Source of the DNA: Gremmenia infestans
Lineage: Eukaryota; Ascomycota; Leotiomycetes; Helotiales; Hamatocanthoscyphaceae
Direction of reading: 5' to 3'
DNA: 64,000 nucleotides
Assembly: GCA_032629725.1 (NCBI GenBank)
Contig: JAFEVB010000010.1
Span: forward strand, 744,001 to 808,000
Below, in pieces: positions 1-11,864 of the stretch; positions within the stretch are counted from its first letter, which is position 1; every line of letters starts with the position of its first letter. The translations under genes were made by a program, and so were the position numbers. Below the pieces are notes generated by a model. That model saw only the letters and a list, made by a program, of their open reading frames with translations, had not been told where the DNA came from and ran no database searches.

Positions 1-864
1 GTTTCTAGTTCGGCAGCTCTTCTCTCGACCCCACGGACACTTTCTTCCCTCTCCGATTTGATATCTTCGACCTCTTCCTCCAGTATTCGCTTGTTCTCGT
101 CGATCTCACGTAGTCTTCGCTCCAAAGCAGCCTTCTCGTTGCTAGCTGTGTCCGTAACCTCCGTCAGTTGCTTTGACAAGGCGTCATACTGTCGCTGGGC
201 TTTCGATTTCTCGGATTCCGCCGCTTGCATCTTCTTGAAATCATCTTCAGCCTTCCGCCTTGTGTCTCGAAGTTCGCTCTCATGTCGGAGTTTCGCAAGC
301 TCTTCCTCTTGTTTGTGATTATCGATGGTGTATTTCAGAGTCTTGACTTCGGCTTTTAATTCGTCCAGCTCGCGACGGTGCTTTTCCCGCTCTTGATCAG
401 GATCGAAACCTGACTGGTCCCGAAGGACTTCGACGGAGGGTTTGCGTATAGACTGTCGAAAGCCGGCGTCTCGCGATGGGGGGCGAGCAATTGTCTCGCC
501 AGTGATGAAATCGTACGATGGTTGCGAATTTGATGGGCGTCCTAATCCAATCTATATATACATATCAGCTAGGGCTCAAAATAGTAGAGAAATTGGCAGG
601 GTGCTGAGGGTCTGGGTATCAGAAACATACTCTAGACTGCACTCGTGGGATACTGCTTCCCATGCTCGTTCTATGCCCTGCTGTGATCGAGGAGCGCCGC
701 CTCGACGCGTCCGTGGCTTGCTGCGGGGTATGCGACCTCATATTGCTCGATGATGTGCGCACTACGCGCTCTGGTGAAGGGACGTTGATGTTGTCGCAAG
801 AAAGAAATCCATTGAGGTTGAAGTTGACATCACGTGGGGATGACAACAATTTCTTTGTTGGCAC
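1..864 (-). CDS. Coiled-coil protein, N-terminal part (possibly Mad1-like spindle checkpoint protein), partial
   Basis: The gene runs off the left edge. Exon 1 is about 864-629, followed by an intron with donor GTATGT and acceptor TATATAG, then exon 2 from about 550 to base 1 in the same frame with no stop. The first ~75 residues are Ser/Arg-rich and low in complexity, and the next part carries an S-Y-D-F-I-T-G motif. From about residue 140 the sequence is one long heptad-rich coiled coil dense in E, K, R and Q. Fungal Mad1 has this layout (disordered head, FDF-like patch, long rod), so I suggest Mad1-like, but many coiled-coil proteins share it and the diagnostic C-terminus lies outside the window. 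The start may also be a later in-frame ATG near 740. Confidence 0.6.
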
Positions 865-2200
865 GGAAGCGAGCTATTGTATGTTCCGCTTGCAATTTTC
901 TACAACTCTACTTCATCTTCTCTCAAAAGAACCTGCATTTCCAAATAGGTGAAGCCCCAGCTTTAGTCTAGCTTTTGCCTATCACTGAAACCTTAATATC
1001 GCGGGATTTGTTGTCTTTAGTCCTTTACATGAACAGAGTAGAGGCCGATTCAACCTCTTTCCTATCCCAAACTTGAGACTGTCCTTTGACTTTTGCTCTT
1101 CAAGTTAGTAATTGCCACTATCATGTCCTTGTGAGGGAGCATAGTGTCTCGTCGAAACCCGATTGGTCTTGTTAAATTTTGGAACTGGTCGCATGAAAGT
1201 TCGGTATATCAAAGTTATGCTTAGCTACTCTCCTGATAGAAACATGTAGAACTAATCCTTTCTTTCATTTAAAAGGAGCAATTTCACTCTTGCACCTATC
1301 ACTTTTTCTTTTTGCGAGACTCGTTTTGAGTCCATACTCTGTATTATACCCGACGCCCATTAAAATCTGAAACAATGGTTTTGCTGGCCTCGGTCTTCAC
1401 ATGTACAGGGTCTTGGGCAGTGTTCTCGAGAGGCCATCTCCAGCCAAGACCACGACCGAAATTTGCGACGCTCACTACAGAAATCCCTCACAGTACTCGA
1501 TTTCCAGTTCCTCGACTAAAGTCCATGTCAACTCATGTCATTTTTGACACTCATTATCGCAAGACCAACCACAGCCATCATGACTGGACAAACCTACCTG
1601 GCCTATTTCACCCACATCCCACGGAATAAACAAAGGATTCATTCAGGGTCTTCGTTCGTTGCAGATTTTAGCTTCAACTGCCGCAGTGGCGGACCATTTG
1701 CTGTATCTCGTTTTCGGGCAAATTCTTTTGCTCTTGCCGGACAATCTTGCTTCTCGCATCGATATGGCCGGTCGTCATTGTGTTTATTAAGTCTGTGGCG
1801 CTCCAGGTCTCAGCCTACTCCTGAACTCCTTTCGACCATAATCTGGCAAATCAGAGAATCACTTTGTAATTCGTGAGAAAGCAAGCAAATTGAGTAGCTG
1901 CTGGGAACAATATCTCACAGGAAAGCCCCAGTCGACTGAACGTATTTCATGTTTGCTTGCTATGAAATGTATAGATGTATAGCTAGGAACGAAGTGTGTC
2001 AAAATGCACGAGAAGCTCAACCGAACAATCTGCGACTTGAAGAAAAATTTGGTACAAAGAGAATTGTGAACAGACTGAACATGCGTGCCATCTTTATATA
2101 TATGTAGCTCTAAATACGGAGGCTTTTTTGACTGGAGCCTCCAGACCATCGAGGGTAGTTTTCCACCCAAAGGTAAACCTTGGCCGAAATAAGTATTCAG
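865..2200. other. Intergenic, no convincing gene
   Basis: About 1.3 kb. The open frames here (for example 1375-1629 plus and 1859-2257 minus) show no domain, no coding-like composition and no matching splice signals. It probably holds the promoter of the left-edge gene and the lost 5' part of the GFA remnant; a first exon with the expected C-H-C-G motif was looked for and not found. Confidence 0.5.
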
Positions 2201-2638
2201 GCTTACATACAACGCTCCACCACGATTCCCAAGGTGCAGACAATCATCATATTGCATGCGCGTATGTCCACTTTACCACTTCTACTCTCCAACTCCCTCG
2301 CTTCTACAATATAAGTAGATATACTTACGCATTATAGAACGGCAAAATACTCACCTACCCCCAAATTCCCCAAGTCTCCATTTCCACGCAAGATCCTAGT
2401 CAAGTCAAAGCATATATTTTCGGTCGCAGTCTCCAGGAACATACGTTTTGTGGGATTTGTGGTGTTAGTTTGTATGTGAAGCGGAGTTTGGGGAGTAATA
2501 TGGGTGCTAACAATAGGTTGGAATTGGATAAGGGGTTGCCGGTTAATTTGAGATGTCTGATGGGGTAGAGTGGGACAAGGTGGAGGCTAAGAAGAGTGAT
2601 TGGAAGAGTGTTGGAGAGGAATATGTTAATCCGGCTTA
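2201..2638 (+). pseudogene. GFA/CENP-V family zinc protein remnant, frameshifted and N-truncated
   Basis: Two exon pieces can be read: 2201-2261, then an intron 2262-2337 (GTATGT..ATTATAG), then 2338-2565. They encode the family pattern: R-N-G-K-I-L-T-Y-P after the first cysteine group, then Y-I-F-G, then H-T-F-C-G-I-C-G (the second zinc-binding CxxC), then a P-V-N-L-R-C-L stretch. The frame then hits TAG at 2566-2568 inside a run of four Gs. Reading on in the frame one base earlier gives V-E-W-D-K-V-E and a normal C-terminus ending at TAA 2636-2638, so one G appears to be missing. The N-terminal C-x-C-G motif is not found upstream. Family members resemble glutathione-dependent formaldehyde-activating enzyme. 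A sequencing error in the G run could mimic the frameshift, but the missing N-terminus argues for a pseudogene. Confidence 0.65.
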
Positions 2639-2900
2639 AGAGGTTTCGTGTGCGTACAGAAGACGTTGTAATACAGGCTGAGATATGTGTCAGCTGCTTC
2701 GAAATACTAACAATAGTAGGGCTTCAAGTCGATCGAACAACAGTTGACGACAAAGTCTTACAATTTTCTTCAATTTGAATGCTTTCCTCAGACAGCTTTT
2801 GGGCTTAGGGTGAAATTCAACGAATAGGTTGCAAGTTTCTAAGCTCCAAATCTACAAAACACGAAACAATCCCCGAACACCAATTCAAAGTATTCTAATC

Positions 2901-4951
2901 TCATGACTCAGGCTCTTCGTTGCCAAAAGCTGAGCTGGGACCATCACCATGCCATGTCCCACTAGTGTCGGAATTAAAAGCAGCATTGTTTTTGCTCAGT
3001 GCGGTGCTACTGGGTTGGGCACTTTCTTCGTCACCCCCTTTATTCTCACTTTCTCTCTTCGCCGTGTCTGCTTTTTCCTGTGATTCCCTTGCTTTCTCCG
3101 CTGCCTTTACTGCTCTTTTCTGTGCCTTATCCGCAGCTTTCTCCTCGCTGTTCTTTTTCGCCGCTTCCTCATCCTCGACCTCTTTCGTCACGGGAAGCAA
3201 ATTTACCCGCCCCGTGTGCAACATCCAAGCCCAAAGTACACAAGTCGCTATCGTGGTGAAGAAATCGACGATTAGGACCCCACCAAAAGCAACACCATGA
3301 TAAGTCCATGCATTTTGTTCTGTCAATGTAATCTTCGAACAAGCAACGGCCCAGGGGAGCAACCAAACAACACTTGTAACCAAGCCTTGGGCAAAGAAGA
3401 AGCGCGGGGTAGTTGCAATGAGTATGGCGGCGGGTTGGTAAGAAATCGCGTAGAACATATAGCACCAGTCCATAGTCTGTTCACTGTAAGTAAATGGAGA
3501 TTGGGGGAATGGGGGAGTGATGTTGAGAAGATAAATGTACCTTCCACATGTGCTGCACAATCTCTGCTACAGTGTGTGACTGAGAGAGTTAGAAGGCGAA
3601 GTCCTTTACGGCCCAGAAAAGAAGGAAGAATATGAACATTTCAACCGCATTGCCTGTGCTGCTGGATGTCCAAGCCTCGCCGACGACATCGTTGGAAAGT
3701 TAGTGAGACCAAGTTCGTTGGACAGAGATGCTTACAGAAGATAGATTGCTTATTAGCCCCTTTCACCGGAGCATCTGTGTTGGGCTTTCCGGTCTTACTA
3801 ACTTCCATACCGTTATTCGCCATCTCGTCATTTCGCTTCTTGTTGTTCTTTATCTCCTTATTCCCCGTCTGCTTATATTTCCTCCAGCGGCCCCACTTAT
3901 GACCAATGAACGTCAATGTTGACGCTTCCAGTGCTTGCAAGAGAACCATCAATATTCCTCCACGGATGGTGTTGAAAACCCCCCAAGCTGTAGCGTAGTC
4001 TCCACTAATTTTGATTATACCATGCACTAGCCAGAGATAGAGGGAATTGCGAACGATTGATTATCCGAAGGTCCAGACTCCATGCCGTACGAGGATCTCC
4101 AAAGATGCAAGACAGGGACGAGATTTTGATTTTTCAGCTTGTTCTCCCTTAGGACGTTGGATGCGGTCAGCAATCCAATTGAAGTATCCCAAACCACATG
4201 CTCCAGATACCAAGTCGCAAGCCAAGCGGATGGATGCGTGGTTAATGACAGAGGTTTGAGCTCCAACCCGAGCTTGAGAAATAATGGCACTATCTAAGAT
4301 CGCAGTGATAGCAAGCTTTATGGAGTTGATGATCAAAGGGACTTCTGGCCGATCCAAAGCGCGAGTAGAATTGGAAACGGCAATCTCCATTGCGGAAGAA
4401 AAGGCTACGACAGATGAAATCCGCACATATTTTACCGCAGTTAATCTGTCGGCATCTGGGACGAATGCATCCGCAATTTTATCCGCGATCAATATCAAGA
4501 CTCCCGTGATCAGCAGACCTGAAACAATTTGGAATTGGATGAGAGTGTAGCTAGGACTGATCCGAGAATTAATACTTCGAGTATAATTATCACCTATGAC
4601 AGTCCACGCAGCCCGTGGAAGCCCATCGTTGAGAATGTTGGCTATCACGAGGATATAAACATAGACATCGGTGATAATCACTTGCTTGGGATCTACATGC
4701 GCAACCCAGGTTTTGCTAGCAGTTTCGTAGAGAGCTGGGAGGAGGAAAGATCCAAAGTTGTAGAGTAAGGAGCCGGCGTATCTGAAATAGTGGTATGCCA
4801 TTGATCACTAGAACGCAGGGAACATACGCTACCTTTTGCGTTGACACCACCAGAATGCTGGACGAAGAAGTTTCCGGGTGCTTTCCTTTTTGGTGGCATC
4901 TTTATCAGGGCCGAAGACCACACTGTCATCCTGAGGATCCACGCCCTTCAT
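2901..4951 (-). pseudogene. MATE-like polytopic membrane transporter, interrupted by in-frame stops
   Basis: Exon 1 is 4951-4833 (N-terminus ending R-K-L-L-R-P-A-F-W-W-C-Q-R-K-R). A 51-base intron (GTAGCG..TTTCAG) follows, then exon 2 from 4781. The protein has many hydrophobic helices and resembles fungal MATE/MOP-type flippases of unassigned substrate. The frame stops at TAA 4063-4061, yet the very next codons continue the family-like text (S-I-V-R-N-S-L-Y-L-W-L-V-H-G) in the same frame. Further on, an intron with donor at 3735 is hard to close, and a second in-frame TAA lies at 3591-3589 before the conserved T-V-A-E-I-V-Q-H-M-W block. The last exon (about 3480-2901, after an intron with donor GTACAT) is intact: membrane segments, then a charged Lys/Glu/Ala-rich cytosolic tail. 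The second TAA sits in a CTAAC..CTCTCAG context and could belong to an intron; the first has no splice explanation that I can find. Likely an inactive gene. Confidence 0.6.
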
Positions 4952-5775
4952 CTCGTGATTATTAAAAGATATGAACTCAAATAACGATAAGAATCCAGGA
5001 GGACATGGCTTTATGTTACATGCGGGGAGAAATTTCCAGCACTACAGTAGGAGCAAACAACACAGACAGACGGTGACAGAGTAAATGACTCCATTTTGAT
5101 AGCGAAATATTCATCGCCCATGGCAGTTTTGTTTCACCATCTGAGAAGAGTCCGGAATGAGACTACTGAGCTTCAAATTGACTCTAAAAACAGCTTGCTG
5201 CTCTGACCTGACTGTACCGAATCTTTGTGGATCTCAGAGTGAACTTTCGACACGGTAAACCAAATGTTATCATTCATTTCCGCACTTAATCTTGGTTGCC
5301 TTTCCCGACTAATAATTTGGCACGGATTTGGACAGAATTCTCAGTACTCAGTACATATAAAGATTGACGGCCCGTTGACTCATACGGCGTCTAAGCATGC
5401 ATCTTACGATCATCAACACTGAAAACTTTCAACGCTGGATTGGAATAGGAAGGCAGCCAAGAGAGAAACATGTTCGGCGGATGAGTCTAAGAGCAACTTC
5501 CTCTTCACTCATTTTGTACCTGCAGTACCGATTGTTTGTGGTGATTTTTCGACTCATGAAGTTATGCGCTGACTGCGAGTTGCAGAAAATTTGGCCGCAA
5601 ATGCGGGGTTGTTGGTGGGGTCAGGATCATTCCTTCCCGCTATCACTTTCATCTCCACATGCAAACCTTGGGCTCGAGAAAACATGTATAAGAATATAGT
5701 TTGCTGTGTGTACAGACCGAACCATCATATGAACAACCTCTTTAATTCAACAAAATCAAACTCAGTTCTCCCAAA
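4952..5775. other. Intergenic, 824 bases
   Basis: Upstream of both flanking genes, which are divergently oriented. Mixed composition; an ACATATAAAG TATA-like string lies near 5351. No gene seen. Confidence 0.5.
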
Positions 5776-7118
5776 ATGACACGCATGACAATCAAGGACT
5801 TGGGATACGTTCCAGGTCAATTACCTGCTGGACCAAAGAATTCAATTCTTGATGTAAAAGGTGACTAATAAGAACTAAAACTGTATGGAATAAAGGCTGA
5901 TTATTAAAAGGCGTCCAGGTCGGGCAAGTCACCGTGGGAGAGGATGGTGAAAACGTTCGCAAAGGAGTCACGGTGATCTTTCCCCGCCACCCAGACGAGA
6001 TTTCTACGCCATGCTATGCTGGCATGCATGTTCTCAACGGCAATGGCGAAGTCAGTGGCTCCTACCAGATTAAAGATTGGGGATATACCAACACTGTTTG
6101 TCTTCCCTCTTTTCCCATTCTCTAGTAGAGATGATTCTCAGAAAGAACGATTCGTGTATTTATCACGAAACAGCCCCTCGCTCTCACCAACTCTGTATCC
6201 TTCGGCATAGTATTCCATTCCATCTGGCAATGGGTTCTCCAGGATGCTCGCGAGAAAGGCAAAGGTCTCAATGAGATAAGCCACGCGTACGGGACGCCTA
6301 TTGTTGGCGAGACTGCAGACTGGCATCTCAACGATGTGTACCAATCCGCTCTCACACAAGAAAATGTTGCGGATGCTTTCAAAGCCGCCATGACCCAAAC
6401 TGAGGTTTTGGAAGGACAGCATGGCGGTGGTGCGGGCATGACTTGCCACATGTTCCCTGGTGGCACTGGGACCAGTTCGAGAGTTGTGAAGGGTGGGGAG
6501 GAAGATGGCAGGGAGTACACGGTGGGAGTGCTGGTGCAGACCAACTATGGACATAATTATGACCTGCATATTGGTGGTGTGCCGATTGGTAAGTTGCTGC
6601 TCAAGGAACAGAAGGAGGCACCGCAGAGCAAGGTGCCCGCGGGGAAGGCAGATGATGGGAGCATTGTTACATATTTGATGTAAGATGCCCCCCTTTAGCT
6701 TGCTCCGGGCTTTTGCTGATGCAGATTTAGAACCGACGCACCAATGCTTCCTCACCAACTGAATCGCCTTGCAAGACATTGTGCCGTCGGCCTTGCTCAA
6801 GTCGGCGGGCATGGTATTGGACGGAACCACTCGGGAGACATTATACTGGCGCTTTCCACAGCTAACAAGCCGAATGAGATTGTCGCAACTCCTCAAGTGA
6901 TGGGAGTTGGTCCTGTGGAGACAAATCAGATTGAGATTATCAAGAATGAGAGTGTGGATGCTATGTTCAGGGCTGCTTCGGAAGCAACGGAAGAGGCGAT
7001 TTTGAATTCTATGATTGCTGGGAGGGCTGGTAGAACGGGATATCAAGGCCTACACTTGCCTGGACTACCGATTGATAAAGTCAAAGAGCTGCTGGCGAAG
7101 TATCGTGTCCAGGTTTGA
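5776..7118 (+). CDS. S58-family (DmpA-like) aminopeptidase, autoproteolytic
   Basis: Four exons: 5776-5860, 5911-6095, 6174-6679 and 6731-7118, giving 387 residues, typical of the family. These N-terminal-nucleophile enzymes cleave themselves before a Ser or Thr and then remove N-terminal residues from peptides or beta-peptides and amides. The family landmarks are present: N-S-I-L-D-V-K-G-V-Q-V-G near residue 23, P-L-A-L-T-N-S at 91, V-Q-T-N-Y-G near 211, G-G-V-P-I-G near 224, and D-G-S-I-V at 251, where Gly252-Ser253 is the expected cleavage site and Ser253 the nucleophile. T-D-A-P-M-L-P-H-Q-L and G-R-N-H-S-G-D-I-I-L-A follow. The last acceptor was chosen as TTTAG at 6726-6730 rather than GCAG five bases earlier because only it keeps the family spacing between the nucleophile and T-D-A-P. 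The intron donor at 6096 (GTTTGT) is weak but needed. No signal peptide, so cytosolic. Confidence 0.88.
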
Positions 7119-8235
7119 AGTGTCTCGATTGTTGATTTTATTCTCCGGTTGGATATTGATTACACTCTTTCACAATCACAAAGGCTGACAACTTTGTTTT
7201 ATATATATATATATTTATTTTACATTTTGCTAGCCAATATCAGAACCTCCCGGAGGCTCCCAAAGCATGACTCACCTACTATACAAAGAGTGCAGAGCAT
7301 TTTAAGACAACCCCTTTTTCCTCGCTTGTTCTGACGTTTATTAGCAAAGCACCTTTTCGCAACATGAACCAGAACTAGCATCAACATTCCCTCGTCAAGA
7401 AACCAATTTCCTGCTAAACATCTGCGTATATATATAATAGACAAAGTATTGAAATAAAGGCACAATAGTGTTGGAACTAGCTGCTTACATAAGCATGAAT
7501 AACTGACCATAAAACTGTTCTTCGGTCGTTCGGTTATATCCTCTTTTTTACCAACATATTACAATATGTGTTGGGATAAGGGGACTGAATCCCGACCTTT
7601 CTAGTCATGTGACCTAGCGTAGCTTAGTCAGCGAAGAGGTCATCACCTTTTCGCGTCTCCCACTTCCAGTGAATGCTATGCAACATCAACCAGAACCATG
7701 ACCACCGTTTACTAGCTAGTACGAAGTGATCACAAACTGTGATACCTGTGATACCAACAATATGTGACCTCGACCTCTTATGCTAGCGTCAAGCCTCTAT
7801 ATCATCATCTCTGTGATATTCATTTTCTAAAAAATATACTTCAAAGGGATAATCACGTGGTCCCCCACTTTCACATGCAAGTAAGCATCACATGAAGGAT
7901 GGCAAGGATGTGCCGTTTCAACTTCAGCCCTAGCCTTTAAGCAACTTCCGTTTTCTTATCTCCTTCTAGTTTCTTTCATGACCCCTCTAATTCGCATCTC
8001 AGATTTCTATCGCTCTACCTTTTCTTATAACATTTATTGTATCCCTCTTCTTCGGTTTTGTGTTCTGTGAATCATTACAATTTCGCTAGTATGATTTCTA
8101 ATCTGGCTCCGTGAGCAACGAGTCTTTCAACTATACTTCCAAACTTTCTGCTAGGCAAACGTTTTTCTACTAGAAAGTCTAAATTTCGCATTCAAATTTC
8201 ATAGCTTCAAAGGTTTCAATACGCTTCAATAGAAT
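7119..8235. other. Intergenic / 5' leader, 1.1 kb
   Basis: Contains a (TA)n run at about 7200-7216, a short direct repeat of TGTGATACC near 7739-7756, and a pyrimidine-rich stretch from about 7950 to 8235 that looks like promoter and leader of the next gene. No coding signal seen. Confidence 0.5.
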
Positions 8236-9283
8236 ATGGCACAGCTTCGCCCATCTCCCGCCATCTCCCATATCAGACCCCTCTCTGCCAACTTTGCTCC
8301 TAGATCGAAGGATTCGATTCTGTACTCAATGCTTCCGTCTGCGGTCCAGTGCCGAATTCCACGCCTGCCATCACTTCGCAGAACTGTGAGCATGTATGGA
8401 TTTGCGGGGAGACAAAGATCTACAGAATCAGACTCTCGGCCGAGTTCGGGGTATGGAACACCGGAACCTAGCTATACATCTGCGATGGTGTTGATGGGGG
8501 AGAGAGAAGAAGAATATGTTGTTGAGAGTGTTTCTGATGAAGATACTTCTCGCCCAAGTACTGGTGAGGGAAGTCAACCGGTTGGGATGGAGTTGACAGA
8601 GTTAAGAAGTGGGATAAATTGGAAGTTTGCAAATCAAGGTATGCAGACACACGCTCAGCATGAAGCACAGAGCCTAATGTTATAAAATAGGGCTCAGCCT
8701 CCTAAGTCTCGCCGTTGAAGAGTCTTCTGTCATCTCCCGAGACAACCGATTAGGAAACGCTAGTTTTGCGAGGCAGCTATACATACACTCTCTTACATAT
8801 CTCCTTCGAGCTATGCCACCAGACCTTACCACAGAAGAGAAGTTGAGTGTGCGGAGCGCGTTGCCACCCGGTGTCATCGAAACTCTTCGTGTCGAAGTAA
8901 ACACCAGCCACAACCATACTACACACAACAATCAACCATCCCTCCTCCACCGAACCCTAGCCTCAACAATAATCCAACTCTTCCTCTTCTTCCAATTCAT
9001 TATCCCTTACCTTAAATACCTACTCCATTCCGCGTACCAATACGACCGAGAACATAAGATATCAGAGAAAGTGTTAAGTCAAGGCATCGAGACTATAGAC
9101 GTAATCGGTAAACAGAGTCTGACTTTGACAAGTGCGATATGTGGAATGGGTGATGGAAAGGTCGGGCAGGTGATTACAAAGAGCGCGGCGTGGGTCATGG
9201 AAGGGGTTGCAGGGGGTATTCATGAGGGTGTTGGGGAGGGGATGGTTATTGTGGGAGCGAGGACTGTAGAGAGGAGGCTATGA
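8236..9283 (+). CDS. Conserved-looking fungal protein of unknown function with one hydrophobic segment
   Basis: Two exons, 8236-8638 and 8691-9283, joined in phase 1 (GTATGC..AAATAG), give 331 residues. The first ~110 residues are Ser/Arg/Pro-rich and disordered. The middle begins W-K-F-A-N-Q-G-L-S-L-L-S-L-A and then helical, with R-Q-L-Y-I-H-S-L-T-Y-L-L-R-A-M. Around residue 235 there is a hydrophobic stretch (I-I-Q-L-F-L-F-F-Q-F-I-I-P-Y-L) that could span or dip into a membrane. The end is Gly/Val-rich. I do not recognise a catalytic domain; the evenness of the two exons in codon use and the clean splice make it a real gene. Confidence 0.75.
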
Positions 9284-9757
9284 GTGATGAAGTATGATTA
9301 ATGATGATATCTGAGGAGGTGTTTTTAGCTTTTGATACCCTGCACAGACGGCGTTTTGGAGGCTAATTCTGATTTCGAGGTAGTTTCAGAGGCACGGAGT
9401 TGGATAGGCATATATGAGCGAATTCACATATACTTTTACTAAGATATAATCAACTTCATCTTCTACAATACTGAGACCGGGACATCCTGCAAGACTTTCC
9501 TTAAGGTGGCGTGACTATTGGGAAAGGGGCGAATTGGTCACGTGCACATTTCCCGATGATCTCCCTAGCGCGAAATAAAAAAATGTAGACAAGGAGAAAG
9601 TCGCGATCGTTCAGACACTCAGTATTCCTCTCTATCCAACAACAACGGCAACCCTCTGGCTAGCCATTTACATTCCTTGTAATTACCGAATCTACTCTTC
9701 GAACTTGTCTTATTCTCTTGTACTTTTCAATTGGAGCCATCTCGCTCCGTGTTGAAG
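9284..9757. other. Intergenic, promoter of the DEAD-box gene
   Basis: 474 bases. Holds the 3' end of the previous transcript and an A-rich tract (GAAATAAAAAAATG) near 9570 followed by a CT-rich leader before the ATG at 9758. Nothing else seen. Confidence 0.5.
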
Positions 9758-11864
9758 ATGTTCACTGCCTGCAGCAGAAGAGGCCCTGCCTCCATATCTA
9801 GAGTTTTCCGCGCCGCAGCTTCAATATCCAGAATACCATCAACTCGACCCTCAACTCTTTCTCTCTCGCTAAAGAACACTGCGAGGCCTGCGCTTGAAGC
9901 ACGATGGCTGCATGTTTCGTCACGATTGAGCGATCAGGTCGCGGCGGCGAGAGCTTATGATAATGGAGATGCATATGAAAAGGACAACCAGGAGATCAAA
10001 AAGTTCCAACAGCTTATTGATCATGACCTGGTTCACCCCAATGTTGTCAATACTATTGTGAAGGGATTAGGTTATGAAAACATGACGGATGTACAGACTA
10101 TGACAATCAACCAAGGTTTACAGGGTGACGATATGTAAGTCGAACGGATTTGACACGATGTCCATTCAAATACTTACACATCACAGCATTGCGCAAGCAC
10201 GAACGGGTACCGGAAAAACCCTTGGCTTCCTCATCCCAACAATCCAAAGGATCCTCGAGAAGAACCCCGAGCTTGCTACACGGCACAGATACTCTAGAGC
10301 CCGAGCCTCCGATATCCGAGCAATTATCATCTCCCCAACTCGTGAGCTTGCGGAGCAAATCGCTGTCGAGGCTGCGAAACTCACCAACAATACCGACTTA
10401 ATAGTCCAGGTGGCAGTTGGTGGAAACAGCAAGCGAGAGATGTTGAACAAGACCCGTAGAGAAGGATGCCACATTCTTGTCGGTACACCTGGTCGTTTGA
10501 ACGATCTCTTGGAAGACCCATACAGTGGTGTTGAAGCACCAAATATGACTGCGCTAGTCTTGGATGAGGCCGACAGACTTCTAGATCAAGGATTTTCTAC
10601 GGAAATTGATAGTATCATAGACAAGTTACCCGATAGGAAAGACGTCGATCGACAAACGTTGATGTTTTCTGCTACCGTTCCCCGGGATGTCATGCATCTC
10701 GTTCGCAGGACACTGAAACCCAAATTCCACTTCGTACAAACTGTCAAGGAAGGCGAATTGGCTACGCACGAAAAGGTTCCCCAAAAGATCATCTCTACGC
10801 CAGGTCTCGAAAACCACATGCCAGCCCTATTTGAGCTATGCAAACGCGAAGTTGACAAACACGCTGCCGGCGAAGGGCCTCCTTTCAAGGCAATTGTTTA
10901 TTTGCAATCAACCGCCAACGTCCAACTCTCTTACAGAATTTTCGACAACTTGAGTGACGAAAACGGCGGGCGATACGCAAAATCACCGCTTGACCCGGCG
11001 CAAGTTTTGTCAATCCACGGGCAACTCACACAAGAACGACGCTCACTCACCACAGAAAAGTTCCGCAGAGCCAGATCTGCAATCTTGTTCTCCACAGATG
11101 TTACAGCGAGAGGAATGGATTTTCCCAATGTCACCCACGTTATTCAAGTCGGCTTACCTTCTAACCGCGAACAATACGTTCACCGAATCGGTCGTACCGG
11201 ACGAGCAGACAAGGAAGGAACAGGTGTACTCATCGTTTACGAGGGCCAAATCAACGCATCGAGATCAATGCTGCGTGGCCTGCCCATTGAAATGGACAAA
11301 TCTATTGAAGCTGCACATGTAGACATGACGCAGGATGCCCAATTACCGGCATCCGTTGCCGCCACTTTGAGCAGCGTTGGCAGTGCAACAAAGATGGTGG
11401 ATCGGCAGACAAAACATGATGCCTTTATGGGTATGGTTGGACAAGCTGGCAAAGGCATTGATATCGAGGCTTTGGGTCAGTGGACTAAATTTGGATGGGG
11501 TTGGGACGAAGCACCCCACATCGATTCAAGACTTGCCCAGAAGATTGGCATTTCCCCAGGAGGTGGCGGTGGAGGTTATGGCGGTGGACGAGGCGGAGGT
11601 GGAGGTGGAGGTGGACGAGGTTATGGTGGTGGACGAGGCGGAGGCGGAGGAGGTTATAGCGGTGGACGAGGCGGAGGTGGTGGAGGTTATAGCGGTGGAC
11701 GAGGCGGCGGTGGTGATAGAAGCAGCGGAGGTCGTGGATACGGAAATGATCGATCTGGCGGTGGTGGTGATAGAAGCAGCGGAGGTCGTGGATACGGAAA
11801 TGATAGATCAGGTGGCGGTGGTGGTGGACGAGACAGGGGACGCGCCAATGACTTCTCCTTCTAA
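9758..11864 (+). CDS. MSS116: Mitochondrial DEAD-box RNA helicase (MSS116-like) with RGG tail
   Basis: Exons 9758-10134 and 10187-11864 (684 residues). An ATP-dependent RNA chaperone; in yeast Mss116 acts on mitochondrial group I/II intron splicing and translation. The start is the first in-frame ATG; the N-terminus is Arg/Ser/Ala-rich with few acids, as in a mitochondrial presequence. Helicase motifs in order: A-R-T-G-T-G-K-T (about 129-136, motif I), P-T-R-E-L-A (175), T-P-G-R (225), D-E-A-D (251), S-A-T (286), T-A-R-G-M-D (about 431) and H-R-I-G-R-T-G-R (457). From residue ~583 to the end the protein is a Gly/Arg/Tyr RGG-type tail built of tandem repeats. Yeast Mss116 has a basic tail rather than RGG boxes, so the tail is a difference. 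A nuclear or cytosolic role is the alternative, but the core and N-terminus fit the mitochondrial group. Confidence 0.9.
11561..11850 (+). repeat. Gly-rich (RGG) coding tandem repeats
   Basis: Low-complexity GGN-rich DNA inside the helicase gene. It starts as short R-G-G-G and Y-G-G-G-R-G-G-G units and ends in two near-identical 54-base copies encoding D-R-S-S-G-G-R-G-Y-G-N-D-R-S-G-G-G-G. Such runs change length easily by slippage. Confidence 0.9.

Noticed and set aside
38..318. Plus-strand Ser-rich frame at the left edge
   Set aside because: Shadow of the coiled-coil gene on the minus strand.
1375..1876. Two overlapping plus-strand open frames
   Set aside because: No domain, no consistent splicing and no coding-like composition.
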